Shown here piece by piece: positions 9,743-19,586 of a stretch of 64,000 bases of DNA. Location of the stretch: assembly GCA_964523795.1 (NCBI GenBank), contig CAZGAO010000003.1, positions 1 to 64,000 on the forward strand, read 5' to 3'. The notes under the pieces were generated by a model. That model ran no database searches, was not told the DNA's origin, and saw nothing but the letters and a program-made list of their open reading frames with translations. A program made the translations under genes and the position numbers. The first letter of the stretch is position 1, and each line of letters starts with the position of its first letter. The stretch comes from SABY01 sp964523795 (lineage in GTDB: Bacteria; Bacteroidota; Bacteroidia; Bacteroidales; 4484-276).

Positions 9743-12700
9743 ATGATACAAATAAAATACATATTGCGAACGCTGCTTCTTTCCGTTTCAATCATTCTCT
9801 TTGCATATTCAACAAGTTCTGCCAAAGAACAACAAAGAGATACTACGGATAATACGCAAACCAATCTCAAAGCTACTGCTGCAGGATGTTCGCCCAGTGG
9901 TGCCTTCGGCTTTCTCGATGTTAATAATATCCGTGCCCGGATAAATACTGGTGGTGATATGTGGTGGAATTTCGACCGCTCAGAATATTACGTGCCAGCA
10001 ACGACCCAACAAACCTCCATGTTTTCGGCTGCGCTTTGGATTGGCGGCCTCGATGTTAATGGTCAGCTTAAACTTGCAGCCCAGCGTTATCGACAAGGAC
10101 CCGATTTTAACGGAGGTGTTGATTATTGGCCCGGCCCAATCTCGCGTATCGACGCTTCGGTTGATGAGGAAACCTGTGCCGAATACGATAAGCTTTTTAA
10201 AATTACCCGTGCCGAGGTGGATGCTTTCGTGGCCTACACTAACAGTGCTGATCCTGCTGAAGAATATCCGGATTATGCTATCCCCGAATCTATCCTCAAT
10301 TGGCCTGCACATGGTGACGAAGCACTGGGACAGAGCTACTACCTGGCTCCTTTCTACGACAACGATGGTGATGGAAACTACGATCCGCGTGCCGGCGATT
10401 ATCCATATTACGACATCGACAATAGTCTGTGTAAAACTCTTACTCCAACCATGGATGCCGATTATTATTATCCCGATACCGAGGACAACTGGAAATATGG
10501 TATTCTCTCCGACCAGGTGATCAAAGGCGACCAAACATTGTGGTGGGTATTTAATGATAAGGGAAATATTCATACCGAAACCGAAGGTTCTCCTATTGGT
10601 ATGGAGGTTAGAGCGCAAGCCTTTGGTTTCGCTACCAATGATGAGGTGAATAATATGACTTTCTATAGTTATGAGGTTATTAACCGTTCTACCTTTAAAC
10701 TCACCGAAACTTATTTTAGTCAATGGGTTGATACCGATTTAGGTTATGCTCAGGATGACTATGTAGGATGTGATGTAGCTCGTGGTTTGGGCTATTGCTA
10801 CAATGGAACGCCCATCGATGGCTCGGGCGAGGTAGAAGCTTATGGCGATCAACCCCCCGCTATTGGCGTTGACTTTTTCCAGGGTCCCTATATGGATCCC
10901 GATGGTAACGATAATCCCAAATATGATACCTTAATTAATATCCAGGGCGATACTACCTTCCTTCAGATTTGCGATGTAAGTATCAACGGCGTAAACTTTG
11001 GCGATGGCATAATGGATAACGAGCGTTTTGGTATGCGCCGTTATGTATATCACAACAATACCTCATCCAACCCTAATACTACTGACCCTGACCGCGCCCC
11101 CGAATATTACAATTACCTGAAAGGGATTTGGAAAGATAACACTAAAATGAAATATGGCGGTACAGCCCACGAAAGCGACCTCAAAGCTGTAGGTCCCGAT
11201 TGCGATTTTATGTTTCCTGGTGCTACCGACCCCTGCAACTGGGGAACCGGTGGAACCCCTCCCAACGAAGGCTTTAACCAAAATGGTAAATACTGGACCG
11301 AGGAGAACGAACAAAACCAACCTGGCGACCGTCGCTTCATGCAGTCAGCTGGTCCTTTCGACCTGGAACCCGGTGCGGTTAATTATATAACCGTTGGTAT
11401 TCCCTGGGCACGCGCCACTTCGGGTGGCCCTTGGGCTTCTGTGCTGTTGCTGCGCGTGGTTGATGACAAAGCTCAAGCACTCTTTGATAACTGCTTCAAG
11501 GTGCTGGATGGTCCCAGTGCTCCCGACCTTACCTTTCTCGAAACGGATCGTAGCATTACCGTTACCATTTCTAATCGTAAAGGATCTAACAACTTCCTCG
11601 AAGCCTATTCGGAGCTTGACCCCAATATTCAACTTTTGGAAGATACTACTGGTGCACGGAGTCAAGCCGAGGAAGATTCGTTGAAAACCTATCGCTTCGA
11701 GGGTTATCAAATTTTCCAACTGCGTCGTGCCGATGTGAGTGTCGAAAGTATTTATGACCCCGATCTGGCGCGTCTCGTAGCTCAGTATGATAAGAAAAAT
11801 GGCGTAACGAAATTGATAAACTACAATTTCGACAGGGGTGTAGGTGCTACCGTGCCCACAGTAATGGTCGATGGTGGTGATGAAGGAATAAGTCATACTT
11901 TCCAAATCACACAGGATGCTTATAATGCCGCCTTGGTCAATCATAAGCAGTATTATTTCATTGCCCTGGCCTACGCCTACAATGAGTATTCACCTTATAG
12001 CCAGGATCCGGGTATCGAAAATGGTCTTTATGGCCAAAAGCTACCTTACCTTGCTGGTAGGAAAAATATTAAAGTCTATACGGCCATTCCACATAAACCT
12101 GTTAATGGATTAGTTACCAACTCTGAATATGGCGATCGTTTTGAAATTACCCGTTTGCAGGGTAATGGAAATGCAGGTTTTGAATTGGAATTGAAACAAA
12201 GTACGGTGGATTTGATTTTATCCAAGCCTCCAATTACCTATACTAAAGATCCTGCCACGGGCAGATACTTTACTGAGGATTCGATTGGTAGTGAAAATTA
12301 CCCCATTGCTTATGAGGCGGAGTATGTCAAAAACTTTGGCCCGCTCAACGTTAAGGTGGTTGATCCTCTTGACATGGTAGCTGGTGATTTTGTCCTTCGT
12401 TTTTCGGATGTGAAGCAGCCTTCTACTACTAACGCACAGGGACAGACCGTACTTAGGGATTCTATTACTATTAATGATGCCAAATGGGTGTTGACCGATT
12501 TTAATGGCAATGTATGGTATTCCGATACCTCGATAGCCGTTGGTTACGAACAGGTAATTCCTGAATTGGGTATCTCGATTGCAGTCAATCAGGTTCCATA
12601 TCCGGGAAGCACCACTGCTTCCAATAATGGCTTGATCAATTCATCGCTTACCTTCCAGGATAGTTCACAATTTTGGTTTGGAGGTGTTCCTGATATCGAT

Positions 12701-14086
12701 ATCCCCGCCAATCCGCTTAACTGGATTCGTGCCGGTGTTTATAAAGATGATGCCAATGCTGTACTTAACGACTGGAAAATGACGAACGATAATCCTTGGG
12801 ATGCCAGCCAGTTTTACGAACAAGTAATCTTTGGTACTTGGTCGCCCTACGCACTGGCAGCCGACAAAGATGAATCAGCTATAGGGGCTAGCTATAATGT
12901 ATTATCTCGCGATAAGGCGCAGCTAAAATTCCTGGCCAGTGTCGATGTTGTGATAACTGCTGATAAATCGAAATGGACCCGCTGTCCGGTACTCGAAACC
13001 GGGGATGATGAAAACCTTAGCCAGGGACATGCCAGAAAGTTGCGCCTGCGCGAATCGGCCTCCATTGATAAGGATGGGAATTTTGCCGAGAGTATGAGCA
13101 TGGAAGACAGTGATAATCCCGATGACCCAAACTATATCTCCGCGAAGGGTATGGGCTGGTTCCCTGGATACGTGATTAACGTAGAGACTGGTGAGCGACT
13201 TAATGTGATGTACGGAGAAAACTCCTGGCTTTCTGGCGATAATGGTCGCGACATGCAGTGGAATCCTTCCACCCGGATTTTCGATAACAGTGGCAATCCT
13301 ATCTTTGGGGGTATGCACTATCTTTATGTAATCAATTCTGCTACCATTGACTATTCGACCTACGTGTTTAAGATTCCAGCTTACGATGCCGGACGATATT
13401 TCCGAGATTCTTTGGTAGGAGTGGGTGTAGCCAATGGTGGTGTACCTGATCAGGTTCGTTTATCTGGCCTTTTTGCCAGCGTTAACTGGATTAACATGCC
13501 CATGCGGACTATCGATTCGATATGGTTGCCCGAAGGTAATGATGCAAAAGTACGCATCAGGGTATCCAAACCCTACCAGCGTTATTATTCCCGCACGGTG
13601 ATGTCAGCAGGTAACCCACGAGAGCAGAATAATTACTTCCCGATGTACAAGTTTACTACAGCGGGCTTTGAATCGGTTAAGTATTCACCCCAAGCAAACG
13701 ATGAAGACCTAGACCTGATTAATGTTGTTCCCAATCCCTATTATGCGTATGCTGACGGGCCTGGTTATGAGCGTAACCAGTTGGATACAAGGGTGAAAAT
13801 AACTAACATTCCCGAGAGATGTGTGGTAACGATCTACAATATTAGTGGTATGTTGATACGGCAATACAATGTGGATAAAACCGGAATCAAAAATCCTTCT
13901 GCCTCGACCAGTGGCAACGATACCGATGCCAAAACATCGATTGACTGGGATTTGAAAAATTATGCCGGTATTCCAATTGCTGGTGGCCTCTACCTTATTC
14001 ATGTTAAAGAAACCGGAGGTCGAAGTGGCGAACGGGTGGTTAAATGGTTTGGTGCGATGCGTCCAATTGACCTTAATACATTCTAA
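9743..14086 (+). CDS. Very large secreted protein with FlgD/T9SS-like C-terminal fold
   Basis: 1447 residues with a signal peptide (about 1-27). The body is rich in Asp, Asn, Tyr and Trp and has acidic calcium-type loops (for example DNDGDGNYDPRAGD near residue 210). The last ~110 residues begin VVPNPYYAYADG and contain VTIYNISGMLIRQY, a fold seen in FlgD-Ig and T9SS C-terminal domains, but the end (WFGAMRPIDLNTF) is not a canonical type A sorting tail. It is probably exported to or across the outer membrane. It sits between a TonB receptor and a PorV/PorQ-like barrel, and only 6 bases separate it from the latter's first possible start. No enzymatic motif is recognised. Confidence 0.85.
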   Translation: MIQIKYILRTLLLSVSIILFAYSTSSAKEQQRDTTDNTQTNLKATAAGCSPSGAFGFLDVNNIRARINTGGDMWWNFDRSEYYVPATTQQTSMFSAALWIGGLDVNGQLKLAAQRYRQGPDFNGGVDYWPGPISRIDASVDEETCAEYDKLFKITRAEVDAFVAYTNSADPAEEYPDYAIPESILNWPAHGDEALGQSYYLAPFYDNDGDGNYDPRAGDYPYYDIDNSLCKTLTPTMDADYYYPDTEDNWKYGILSDQVIKGDQTLWWVFNDKGNIHTETEGSPIGMEVRAQAFGFATNDEVNNMTFYSYEVINRSTFKLTETYFSQWVDTDLGYAQDDYVGCDVARGLGYCYNGTPIDGSGEVEAYGDQPPAIGVDFFQGPYMDPDGNDNPKYDTLINIQGDTTFLQICDVSINGVNFGDGIMDNERFGMRRYVYHNNTSSNPNTTDPDRAPEYYNYLKGIWKDNTKMKYGGTAHESDLKAVGPDCDFMFPGATDPCNWGTGGTPPNEGFNQNGKYWTEENEQNQPGDRRFMQSAGPFDLEPGAVNYITVGIPWARATSGGPWASVLLLRVVDDKAQALFDNCFKVLDGPSAPDLTFLETDRSITVTISNRKGSNNFLEAYSELDPNIQLLEDTTGARSQAEEDSLKTYRFEGYQIFQLRRADVSVESIYDPDLARLVAQYDKKNGVTKLINYNFDRGVGATVPTVMVDGGDEGISHTFQITQDAYNAALVNHKQYYFIALAYAYNEYSPYSQDPGIENGLYGQKLPYLAGRKNIKVYTAIPHKPVNGLVTNSEYGDRFEITRLQGNGNAGFELELKQSTVDLILSKPPITYTKDPATGRYFTEDSIGSENYPIAYEAEYVKNFGPLNVKVVDPLDMVAGDFVLRFSDVKQPSTTNAQGQTVLRDSITINDAKWVLTDFNGNVWYSDTSIAVGYEQVIPELGISIAVNQVPYPGSTTASNNGLINSSLTFQDSSQFWFGGVPDIDIPANPLNWIRAGVYKDDANAVLNDWKMTNDNPWDASQFYEQVIFGTWSPYALAADKDESAIGASYNVLSRDKAQLKFLASVDVVITADKSKWTRCPVLETGDDENLSQGHARKLRLRESASIDKDGNFAESMSMEDSDNPDDPNYISAKGMGWFPGYVINVETGERLNVMYGENSWLSGDNGRDMQWNPSTRIFDNSGNPIFGGMHYLYVINSATIDYSTYVFKIPAYDAGRYFRDSLVGVGVANGGVPDQVRLSGLFASVNWINMPMRTIDSIWLPEGNDAKVRIRVSKPYQRYYSRTVMSAGNPREQNNYFPMYKFTTAGFESVKYSPQANDEDLDLINVVPNPYYAYADGPGYERNQLDTRVKITNIPERCVVTIYNISGMLIRQYNVDKTGIKNPSASTSGNDTDAKTSIDWDLKNYAGIPIAGGLYLIHVKETGGRSGERVVKWFGAMRPIDLNTF

Positions 14087-14128
14087 ATAATAATGTTTAA
14101 AAAATTTAAAATATTAAAATTTGAAGGC

Positions 14129-15193
14129 ATGAAAAACATTTACAGAAATATATTTACGGTTTTTTTGACATTGCTCTTGCTATTACCCTTAGTGATGACC
14201 GCCGGAAATAAAGACCGTTCAGGACAAGCTGGCGCATCCGAGTTGCTTATTAACCCTTGGGCACAAAGCTCAGGATGGGGTGGTGCTAATGTGGCTTGCT
14301 CGCGCGGCCTCGAAGCATTGTTTACCAATGTAGCCGGTACTGCCTTTACTACAGGTACCGATTTAATCTTTGCCAATTCCGATTATCTCAAAGGTGCAGA
14401 TATCAATATGATGGCTTTTGGCTTATCGCAGCGCGTGGGCGAATCCGGTGCGCTTACCATTGCTATTGTTAACATGAGCTTTGGCGACATTTCACGTACT
14501 CTTATCGATAAGCCCGATCCCTCCGATGTTACTGTGGGAAGCTATAGCCCCAGTTTGTTGAATATTAATATTGCTTATGCCAAGGCATTTTCAAATAGTA
14601 TTTACGGGGGTTTCAATATCAAGATTGTTTCGGAGTCGATGGCTGATATGAGTGCCCAGGGAGTAGCTATTGATGCCGGTATCCAATATGTTACCGGTGA
14701 GTTGGAAAACATCAAGTTTGGTATTTCCCTTAAGAATGTTGGTCCTACCATGAAATTCAGTGGCGATGGTTTAACCTTTCGGGGTTTTTACAACCAGTTT
14801 GCACAATCCTCACCTACCTTTCAGCAGCGGGTTTCCGACTTCGAATTGCCGGCTACTCTGATGATTGGTGGTGCTTATGACTTTTTGTTTGGCGAAAGTC
14901 GATTTACCCTCGCAGGGAGTTTTGTTTCCAATTCGTTTACCAAAGATCAGGTAATACTTGGCGGCGAATTTGCCCTCAAATCTTATCTGATGCTTCGGGC
15001 TGGTTATACCTACGAAGAAGGCATTACCAACAAAACCGACCGTACCAGCGTATTTACCGGCCCCAGTGCAGGTATTACAGTTCAGGTACCGCTTAACAAA
15101 GAAAAAGGATCCGTATTCTCGATTGATTATTCATATCGCGATACCGATCCCTTCGATGGCGTTCATACCATTGGAGCACGCATAAGCTTATAA
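14129..15193 (+). CDS. PorV/PorQ-family outer-membrane protein
   Basis: 354 residues from the ATG at 14129. An in-frame ATG at 14093 would add 12 residues before an otherwise normal signal peptide (MKNIYRN, then a leucine-rich core), so the later start is preferred. The mature N-terminus (ASELLINPWAQSSGWGGANVAC) and the FadL-like barrel with repeated amphipathic strands match the PorV/PorQ family, whose characterised members shuttle or retain T9SS cargo at the outer membrane. Its position directly after a giant exported protein suggests a dedicated partner for that cargo. It need not be the general PorV of the cell; paralogues are common. Confidence 0.82.
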   Translation: MKNIYRNIFTVFLTLLLLLPLVMTAGNKDRSGQAGASELLINPWAQSSGWGGANVACSRGLEALFTNVAGTAFTTGTDLIFANSDYLKGADINMMAFGLSQRVGESGALTIAIVNMSFGDISRTLIDKPDPSDVTVGSYSPSLLNINIAYAKAFSNSIYGGFNIKIVSESMADMSAQGVAIDAGIQYVTGELENIKFGISLKNVGPTMKFSGDGLTFRGFYNQFAQSSPTFQQRVSDFELPATLMIGGAYDFLFGESRFTLAGSFVSNSFTKDQVILGGEFALKSYLMLRAGYTYEEGITNKTDRTSVFTGPSAGITVQVPLNKEKGSVFSIDYSYRDTDPFDGVHTIGARISL

Positions 15194-15232
15194 AAAAAAA
15201 GTTAAGGCAATTTCAGATACTTTAAAAAGTAT

Positions 15233-15240
15233 TATTTTTG
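15233..15240 (+). promoter_or_regulatory. Bacteroidota -7 box upstream of greA
   Basis: TATTTTTG fits TAnnTTTG. Transcription would start near 15247, placing the hairpin at 15252-15279 inside the greA leader. Confidence 0.45.
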
Positions 15241-15251
15241 CAAAATGTTTG

Positions 15252-15279
15252 AGGCCCTTTTTTAGGAAAGGGTCTTTTT
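15252..15279 (+). terminator. Intrinsic terminator in the greA leader
   Basis: A 9-bp stem (AGGCCCTTT pairing with AAAGGGTCT, one G-U) with a 6-base loop is followed by a run of T. It ends the upstream exoprotein/PorV-like operon, or, because a promoter box precedes it, could attenuate greA. Confidence 0.75.
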
Positions 15280-15318
15280 CATTATTTATCAATATGTTAA
15301 ACTAATCCAGGTGCTGAT

Positions 15319-15792
15319 ATGTCCGAGATTAAATATTATAGCGAAGAAGGGCTTGAAAATCTAAATAATGAATTACGTAGCCTAGTAGCAATCGACCGCC
15401 CGGCAGCCTCACGGCAAATAGCTGAGGCTCGTGATAAAGGCGACTTGTCAGAGAATGCCGAGTACGATGCCGCCAAAGAAGCACAGGGTCTTTTGGAGAT
15501 GAAAATATCTAAGTTGGAACAAACCATTCGCAATGCCCGAGTCATTGACGAATCGAAACTGGATACTTCAAAAATCCTTATCCTTTCGCATGTTACCATT
15601 AAGAACATGAAAAATAATGCGGCCATGAAATATACCATTGTGCCCGAGAGTGAGTCCGATATTAAGAATGGTAAACTGTCGGTAAATTCGCCCATAGCCA
15701 AGGGTTTGCTTGGGAAAAAGGTTAACGACATAGTCGAAATACAAGTGCCTGCAGGCAAACTTAATTTTGAAGTGATGGAGATAAGCCGATAA
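15319..15792 (+). CDS. greA: Transcription elongation factor GreA
   Basis: 157 residues, the usual GreA length. The N-terminal coiled-coil (about 1-75) carries the family signature (IAEARDKGDLSENAEYDAA), including the acidic tip residues that enter the RNA-polymerase secondary channel and stimulate transcript cleavage. The C-terminal FKBP-like domain contains VNSPIAKGLLGKKVND. It rescues backtracked polymerase in the cytoplasm. A hairpin with a T-run lies 40 bases upstream of the ATG, so the gene is either transcribed through a terminator or attenuated. Confidence 0.97.
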   Translation: MSEIKYYSEEGLENLNNELRSLVAIDRPAASRQIAEARDKGDLSENAEYDAAKEAQGLLEMKISKLEQTIRNARVIDESKLDTSKILILSHVTIKNMKNNAAMKYTIVPESESDIKNGKLSVNSPIAKGLLGKKVNDIVEIQVPAGKLNFEVMEISR

Positions 15793-15912
15793 GAGCTTTG
15801 CTGTGTTAAAGGCATAAATTGAATGCTGAATGATTGCATCATCGTTCAGCATTTTTTTTGTGAAATGACGGAATTGTTACCTTTGTTTCTTCATTTAATA
15901 ATACATCTTACC

Positions 15913-16305
15913 ATGAGTAGTATTTTTACTAAAATTGTCAGCGGTGAAATTCCCTCTTACAAAATTGCCGAGAGCGATAAATTTTATGCTTTTCTCGATA
16001 TTAATCCTCTGGCCATGGGGCATACTCTGGTTATTCCCAAAAAAGAAACCGATTATATTTTTGATATGGATGATGATCAGCTTGCCGACATGATGGTTTT
16101 TGCTAAAAAAGTGGCACATGCTATCAAAAAGCAGATCGTATGCAAACGCATCGGTATTACAGTTTTGGGCCTGGAAGTTCCCCATGCACATATCCACCTG
16201 GTGCCTATCAATGGAATTTATGATATTGATTTCAGTAAGCCAAAACTTTCGTTTAGTGAAGCCGAATTTCAAAATCTGGCTAATGCTATTCGCTCCGGGC
16301 TATAA
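15913..16305 (+). CDS. HIT-family nucleotide hydrolase/transferase
   Basis: 130 residues from the ATG at 15913. An upstream in-frame ATG at 15823 adds 30 residues unlike the family, while MSSIFTKIVSGEIPSYKI is the standard HIT start. The catalytic histidine triad is present (VPHAHIHLVP). Hint-type proteins hydrolyse adenosine phosphoramidates and related nucleotide conjugates in the cytoplasm. One difference from many relatives is GLEVPHAH instead of the frequent GxxVxHxH. It lies between greA and nadB, all on one strand. Confidence 0.92.
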   Translation: MSSIFTKIVSGEIPSYKIAESDKFYAFLDINPLAMGHTLVIPKKETDYIFDMDDDQLADMMVFAKKVAHAIKKQIVCKRIGITVLGLEVPHAHIHLVPINGIYDIDFSKPKLSFSEAEFQNLANAIRSGL

Positions 16306-16385
16306 ATTTCCTACTATTATTTAATTTATCTGATAAAAAATTTGCAAGAAAAGAAAGCAAAATTTTCCTATCAAAACAACCATCG

Positions 16386-17969
16386 ATGAGAAAAGCTTAT
16401 GATTTTTTAGTGATAGGTAGTGGCATAGCAGGGCTTAGTTATGCTCTTAAGGTGGCACAGTATGGCAGCGTGTGTGTTCTGGCCAAGAGTAAGGCTCAGG
16501 AAACAGCTACCCGCTACGCTCAGGGAGGAATAGCTGCTGTTATGTACACCCCCGATACTTACCAAAAACATATCGATGATACCCTGATTGCTGGTGATGA
16601 TTTGAATGATGAGGAAATTGTTAAAATTACCATTACTGAATCCACCGAACGGGTGAAGGAGCTGATAGAATGGGGTACGCGCTTTGATAAAACCACGGGT
16701 GGCCGCTTTGACTTAGGCAAGGAAGGTGGCCATTCCGAAAATCGCGTCCTGCATCATAAGGATAACACAGGTCAGGAGATTCAAAATGTCTTACTCGAAA
16801 AAGCCAGCAATCATCCCAATATCCAGATACTCGAGAACCATTTTACTATCGACATAATCACACAGCACCATCTGGATGTGGAGGTAAACCGCCGTACCAA
16901 CGACATTACTTGCTTTGGTGCTTACGTCCTGGATATTGCCACCAACGAGATTCATACCTTTCTTGCCAAAACTACCATGTTGGCCTCCGGTGGTGCTGGC
17001 AATGCTTATGCTACGACCACCAATCCGCAGGTAGCCACTGGCGATGGTCTTGCCATGGTTTACCGTGCTAAGGGTATTATCGAAAAAATGGAGTTTATCC
17101 AGTTTCATCCTACCGCCTTGTACAACCCCAAAGAAAAGCCCTCGTTTTTAATTACCGAAGCCTTGCGTGGTTTTGGAGGCGATTTGAAAAACTCGATGGG
17201 TGAAAGCTTTATGCTAAAGTACGATAGCCGAGGCTCGCTGGCTTCGCGCGATATTGTGGCGCGAGCCATCGATAACGAGATGAAGTTGCTTGGTGATGAT
17301 TTTGTGTATCTGGATTGTACGCACCTGGAGAAAAATAGTCTCATCAATCATTTTCCAACCATCTATGCCAAGTGCCTGAGCATTGGTATCGACATTACCC
17401 GCGACATGATTCCGGTAGTGCCCGCAGCGCATTATACTTGTGGCGGGATAAAAACCGATGAATTTGCCCGCACTTCTATCCTTAACCTTTATGCCAGTGG
17501 CGAGTGTGCCTCTACCGGATTGCACGGAGCCAATCGCCTGGCATCAAACTCCCTGCTTGAATCGCTGGTGTTTTCGCATCGTGCCAGTTTGCACGCTCCC
17601 GATCATATTAAGAATATTAGTTTTAGAGAAGATATCCCCGACTGGAACGCCGAAGGCACGGTACTCAACGAAGAAATGATACTCATTACACAAAGCCTGA
17701 AAGACCTCCAGGCAATTATGAGCAGCTACGTGGGTATTGTGCGCTCTAACCTGCGCCTGAATAGAGCACTCGATCGGCTCGAAATTATTTATCGCGAAAC
17801 CGAAGAACTGTACGACAAATCGATACTCACCGTAAAAATATGTGAGCTGCGCAATTTAATTAATGTGGCCTACTTGATTATTAAAATGGCCATGCAGCGC
17901 AAAGAGAGCAGAGGTCTGCACTATTCGCTCGATTATCCTAAAAAAAATCATATCAGCGTAACAAAGTAA
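16386..17969 (+). CDS. nadB: L-aspartate oxidase
   Basis: 527 residues. It oxidises L-aspartate to iminoaspartate, the first step of de novo NAD synthesis. The FAD-binding motif GSGIAGLSYALK (11-22) and the substrate/FAD loop RYAQGGIAAV are clear; HPTALY, RGSLASRDIVARAID, PAAHYTCGG and GLHGANRLASNSLLE follow the fumarate-reductase/NadB family. The C-terminal helical domain is complete. nadA and nadC are not adjacent in this window. The next gene begins 10 bases after the stop, indicating an operon with the hypothetical gene and secG. Confidence 0.95.
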   Translation: MRKAYDFLVIGSGIAGLSYALKVAQYGSVCVLAKSKAQETATRYAQGGIAAVMYTPDTYQKHIDDTLIAGDDLNDEEIVKITITESTERVKELIEWGTRFDKTTGGRFDLGKEGGHSENRVLHHKDNTGQEIQNVLLEKASNHPNIQILENHFTIDIITQHHLDVEVNRRTNDITCFGAYVLDIATNEIHTFLAKTTMLASGGAGNAYATTTNPQVATGDGLAMVYRAKGIIEKMEFIQFHPTALYNPKEKPSFLITEALRGFGGDLKNSMGESFMLKYDSRGSLASRDIVARAIDNEMKLLGDDFVYLDCTHLEKNSLINHFPTIYAKCLSIGIDITRDMIPVVPAAHYTCGGIKTDEFARTSILNLYASGECASTGLHGANRLASNSLLESLVFSHRASLHAPDHIKNISFREDIPDWNAEGTVLNEEMILITQSLKDLQAIMSSYVGIVRSNLRLNRALDRLEIIYRETEELYDKSILTVKICELRNLINVAYLIIKMAMQRKESRGLHYSLDYPKKNHISVTK

Positions 17970-17979
17970 GGGGATAAAA

Positions 17980-18753
17980 ATGGATAGACAGCAATTTACA
18001 GGTATCATTCAGCAAGTGTGGCACAATGAACAAGTGCACCGCGAGGAGCTTAAAAATATTGTGGATCACTATCCCTTTTGTCAAAGTGCGCAATTGCTCT
18101 ATTTTATTTCGTTGCTAAGCAAAAATGATATTCAATACCATCAGCGCTTGAAGCTGATGGCTGCTTATGCAGGCGACAGGACTTTGCTAAAAGAATGGGT
18201 GGATAAGCTGCGGGCGAAACCTGCCGAAAAGTCGGTTACCGAAGTCAATGCTGATAATGTTGAGCAATTGGTAGATGGCGATCTTAAGCCAGATTTAAGC
18301 GTAAAAACCAAAGTCATCCCTCAAAATAAAATAATTATTGATGAGCCGGAGATTTCAAATCAGGAAGACATAGAACCTTTTGTGCCAGCAGCAGACAAGC
18401 AAAGCGAAGTGCATGATGCGGTTTCTGAGATAGTTAAAGCACCAGAACCAGCAAAGCCAGCTCTTTCTAAAACCACGAGTAAAGCAGATCTGATTGACAA
18501 GTTTATTAAAAATGCACCGCGCATTACACGCTCGCAATCCGATTTTTACAAAGCCAACGATTATTCGCGCAAAAGTGACACCGACCGCGAGGATATCGTA
18601 AGTGAGACCCTTGCGCGTATTATCCTGGCGCAGGGAAACCACGAAAAGGCGATTAAAATTTATGAGAAATTAATTTTGAAAGTTCCGGAAAAAAGTAGTT
18701 ACTTTGCACGCCAAATTGAAAAAATAAAGCATAAACAGAATCTAAATAATTGA
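17980..18753 (+). CDS. Conserved hypothetical protein with TPR-like C-terminus
   Basis: 257 residues with no signal peptide. The N-terminus (about 1-85) is helical with a ...YPFCQSAQLLYFISLL segment; the centre is low-complexity and acidic/proline-rich (about 85-160); the C-terminus reads like one TPR helix pair (ETLARIILAQGNHEKAIKIYEKLILKVPE). Such proteins recur before secG in Bacteroidota, but I cannot assign a function. The tight packing (10 bases after nadB, 4 before secG) shows it is expressed in that operon and is a candidate Sec or envelope-associated adaptor. Confidence 0.75.
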   Translation: MDRQQFTGIIQQVWHNEQVHREELKNIVDHYPFCQSAQLLYFISLLSKNDIQYHQRLKLMAAYAGDRTLLKEWVDKLRAKPAEKSVTEVNADNVEQLVDGDLKPDLSVKTKVIPQNKIIIDEPEISNQEDIEPFVPAADKQSEVHDAVSEIVKAPEPAKPALSKTTSKADLIDKFIKNAPRITRSQSDFYKANDYSRKSDTDREDIVSETLARIILAQGNHEKAIKIYEKLILKVPEKSSYFARQIEKIKHKQNLNN

Positions 18754-18757
18754 TACG

Positions 18758-19117
18758 ATGGGAATTTACATACTTTTAACGGTACTGCTTTTAATTGTTG
18801 CAGTTTTGATAGTTTTAGTTGTCTTGGTACAAAACTCAAAAGGTGGTGGACTGGCCTCCAATTTCGCCGGTTCTAATCAATACATGGGCGTTCGTAAAAC
18901 TGCCGACTTCCTCGAAAAATTCACCTGGTCGCTCGCTATCGCTATGATGGTTTTGGTTTTGGGTTCGGCAAAGGTTATTCCTCACCACGAGGGAGCCACA
19001 CAAGTGGATACCGAAATTCGTAAATCTATCGATGACATTCCAATTCCTACCAATACTTTCGATCCGAATGCAGGTCAGCAGAAGGCTCCTGCCAATGACG
19101 AAGGTGGCGCGGAATAA
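18758..19117 (+). CDS. secG: Preprotein translocase subunit SecG
   Basis: 119 residues with two membrane helices (about 2-22 and 52-70) separated by the SecG signature loop (LVQNSKGGGLASNF). SecG assists SecYEG in protein export across the inner membrane. The C-terminal tail (about 75-119) is longer and more acidic than in E. coli SecG, as is usual in Bacteroidota. It is the last gene of the nadB operon and is followed by a strong hairpin with a T-run. Confidence 0.95.
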   Translation: MGIYILLTVLLLIVAVLIVLVVLVQNSKGGGLASNFAGSNQYMGVRKTADFLEKFTWSLAIAMMVLVLGSAKVIPHHEGATQVDTEIRKSIDDIPIPTNTFDPNAGQQKAPANDEGGAE

Positions 19118-19144
19118 GCCAGGATTTTTAAAAACATAAAATAC

Positions 19145-19182
19145 AAATGTCAGATTGTCATAAGCAGTCTGACATTTTTTTT
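19145..19182 (+). terminator. Intrinsic terminator of the nadB-secG operon
   Basis: A perfect 10-bp stem (AAATGTCAGA with TCTGACATTT), a loop of about 13 bases and a run of eight or more T. Confidence 0.85.
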
Positions 19183-19253
19183 GTTTCTTACAGACACGCA
19201 ACCCGCACGTCTCCTTAGATCTACATCCTACGTATCTTTGCAATTGCCTGATC

Positions 19254-19279
19254 GTACAGACGCGCAATTTGCGCGTCTC
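19254..19279. repeat. REP palindrome (GCGC subtype)
   Basis: GTACAGACGCGC and GCGCGTCTC flank an AATTT loop and form a 7-bp hairpin. A degenerate copy precedes it (19189-19213) and a half copy follows it (19284-19304). It shares head and arms with the elements at 42.7, 47.1, 50.6 and 62.6 kb. Confidence 0.85.
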
Positions 19280-19586
19280 AAAAGAAACGCAATCTGCGCG
19301 TCTCCGCCCTTTACGATTTAATCCCGCCTACTGTAAGGATGTCCCAGAAAAACATGACAGGCAGCTTCGCCCCGCTATTAACGGACAACGAACAACGAAT
19401 AACGATTAACAGACAACGATTAACGAACAACGAATTAATCCCGCCTACGGCGAGGATGTCCCCGAAAAAACGGGGCAGGCTGATTCGCTCCACAATTAAC
19501 GACTAACAGACAACAATTAACCCTCACCGAATCCTGAACTACTGCCATAATGGTCATGATTCCCCAATGGCCGGGCGCAAAAACGC

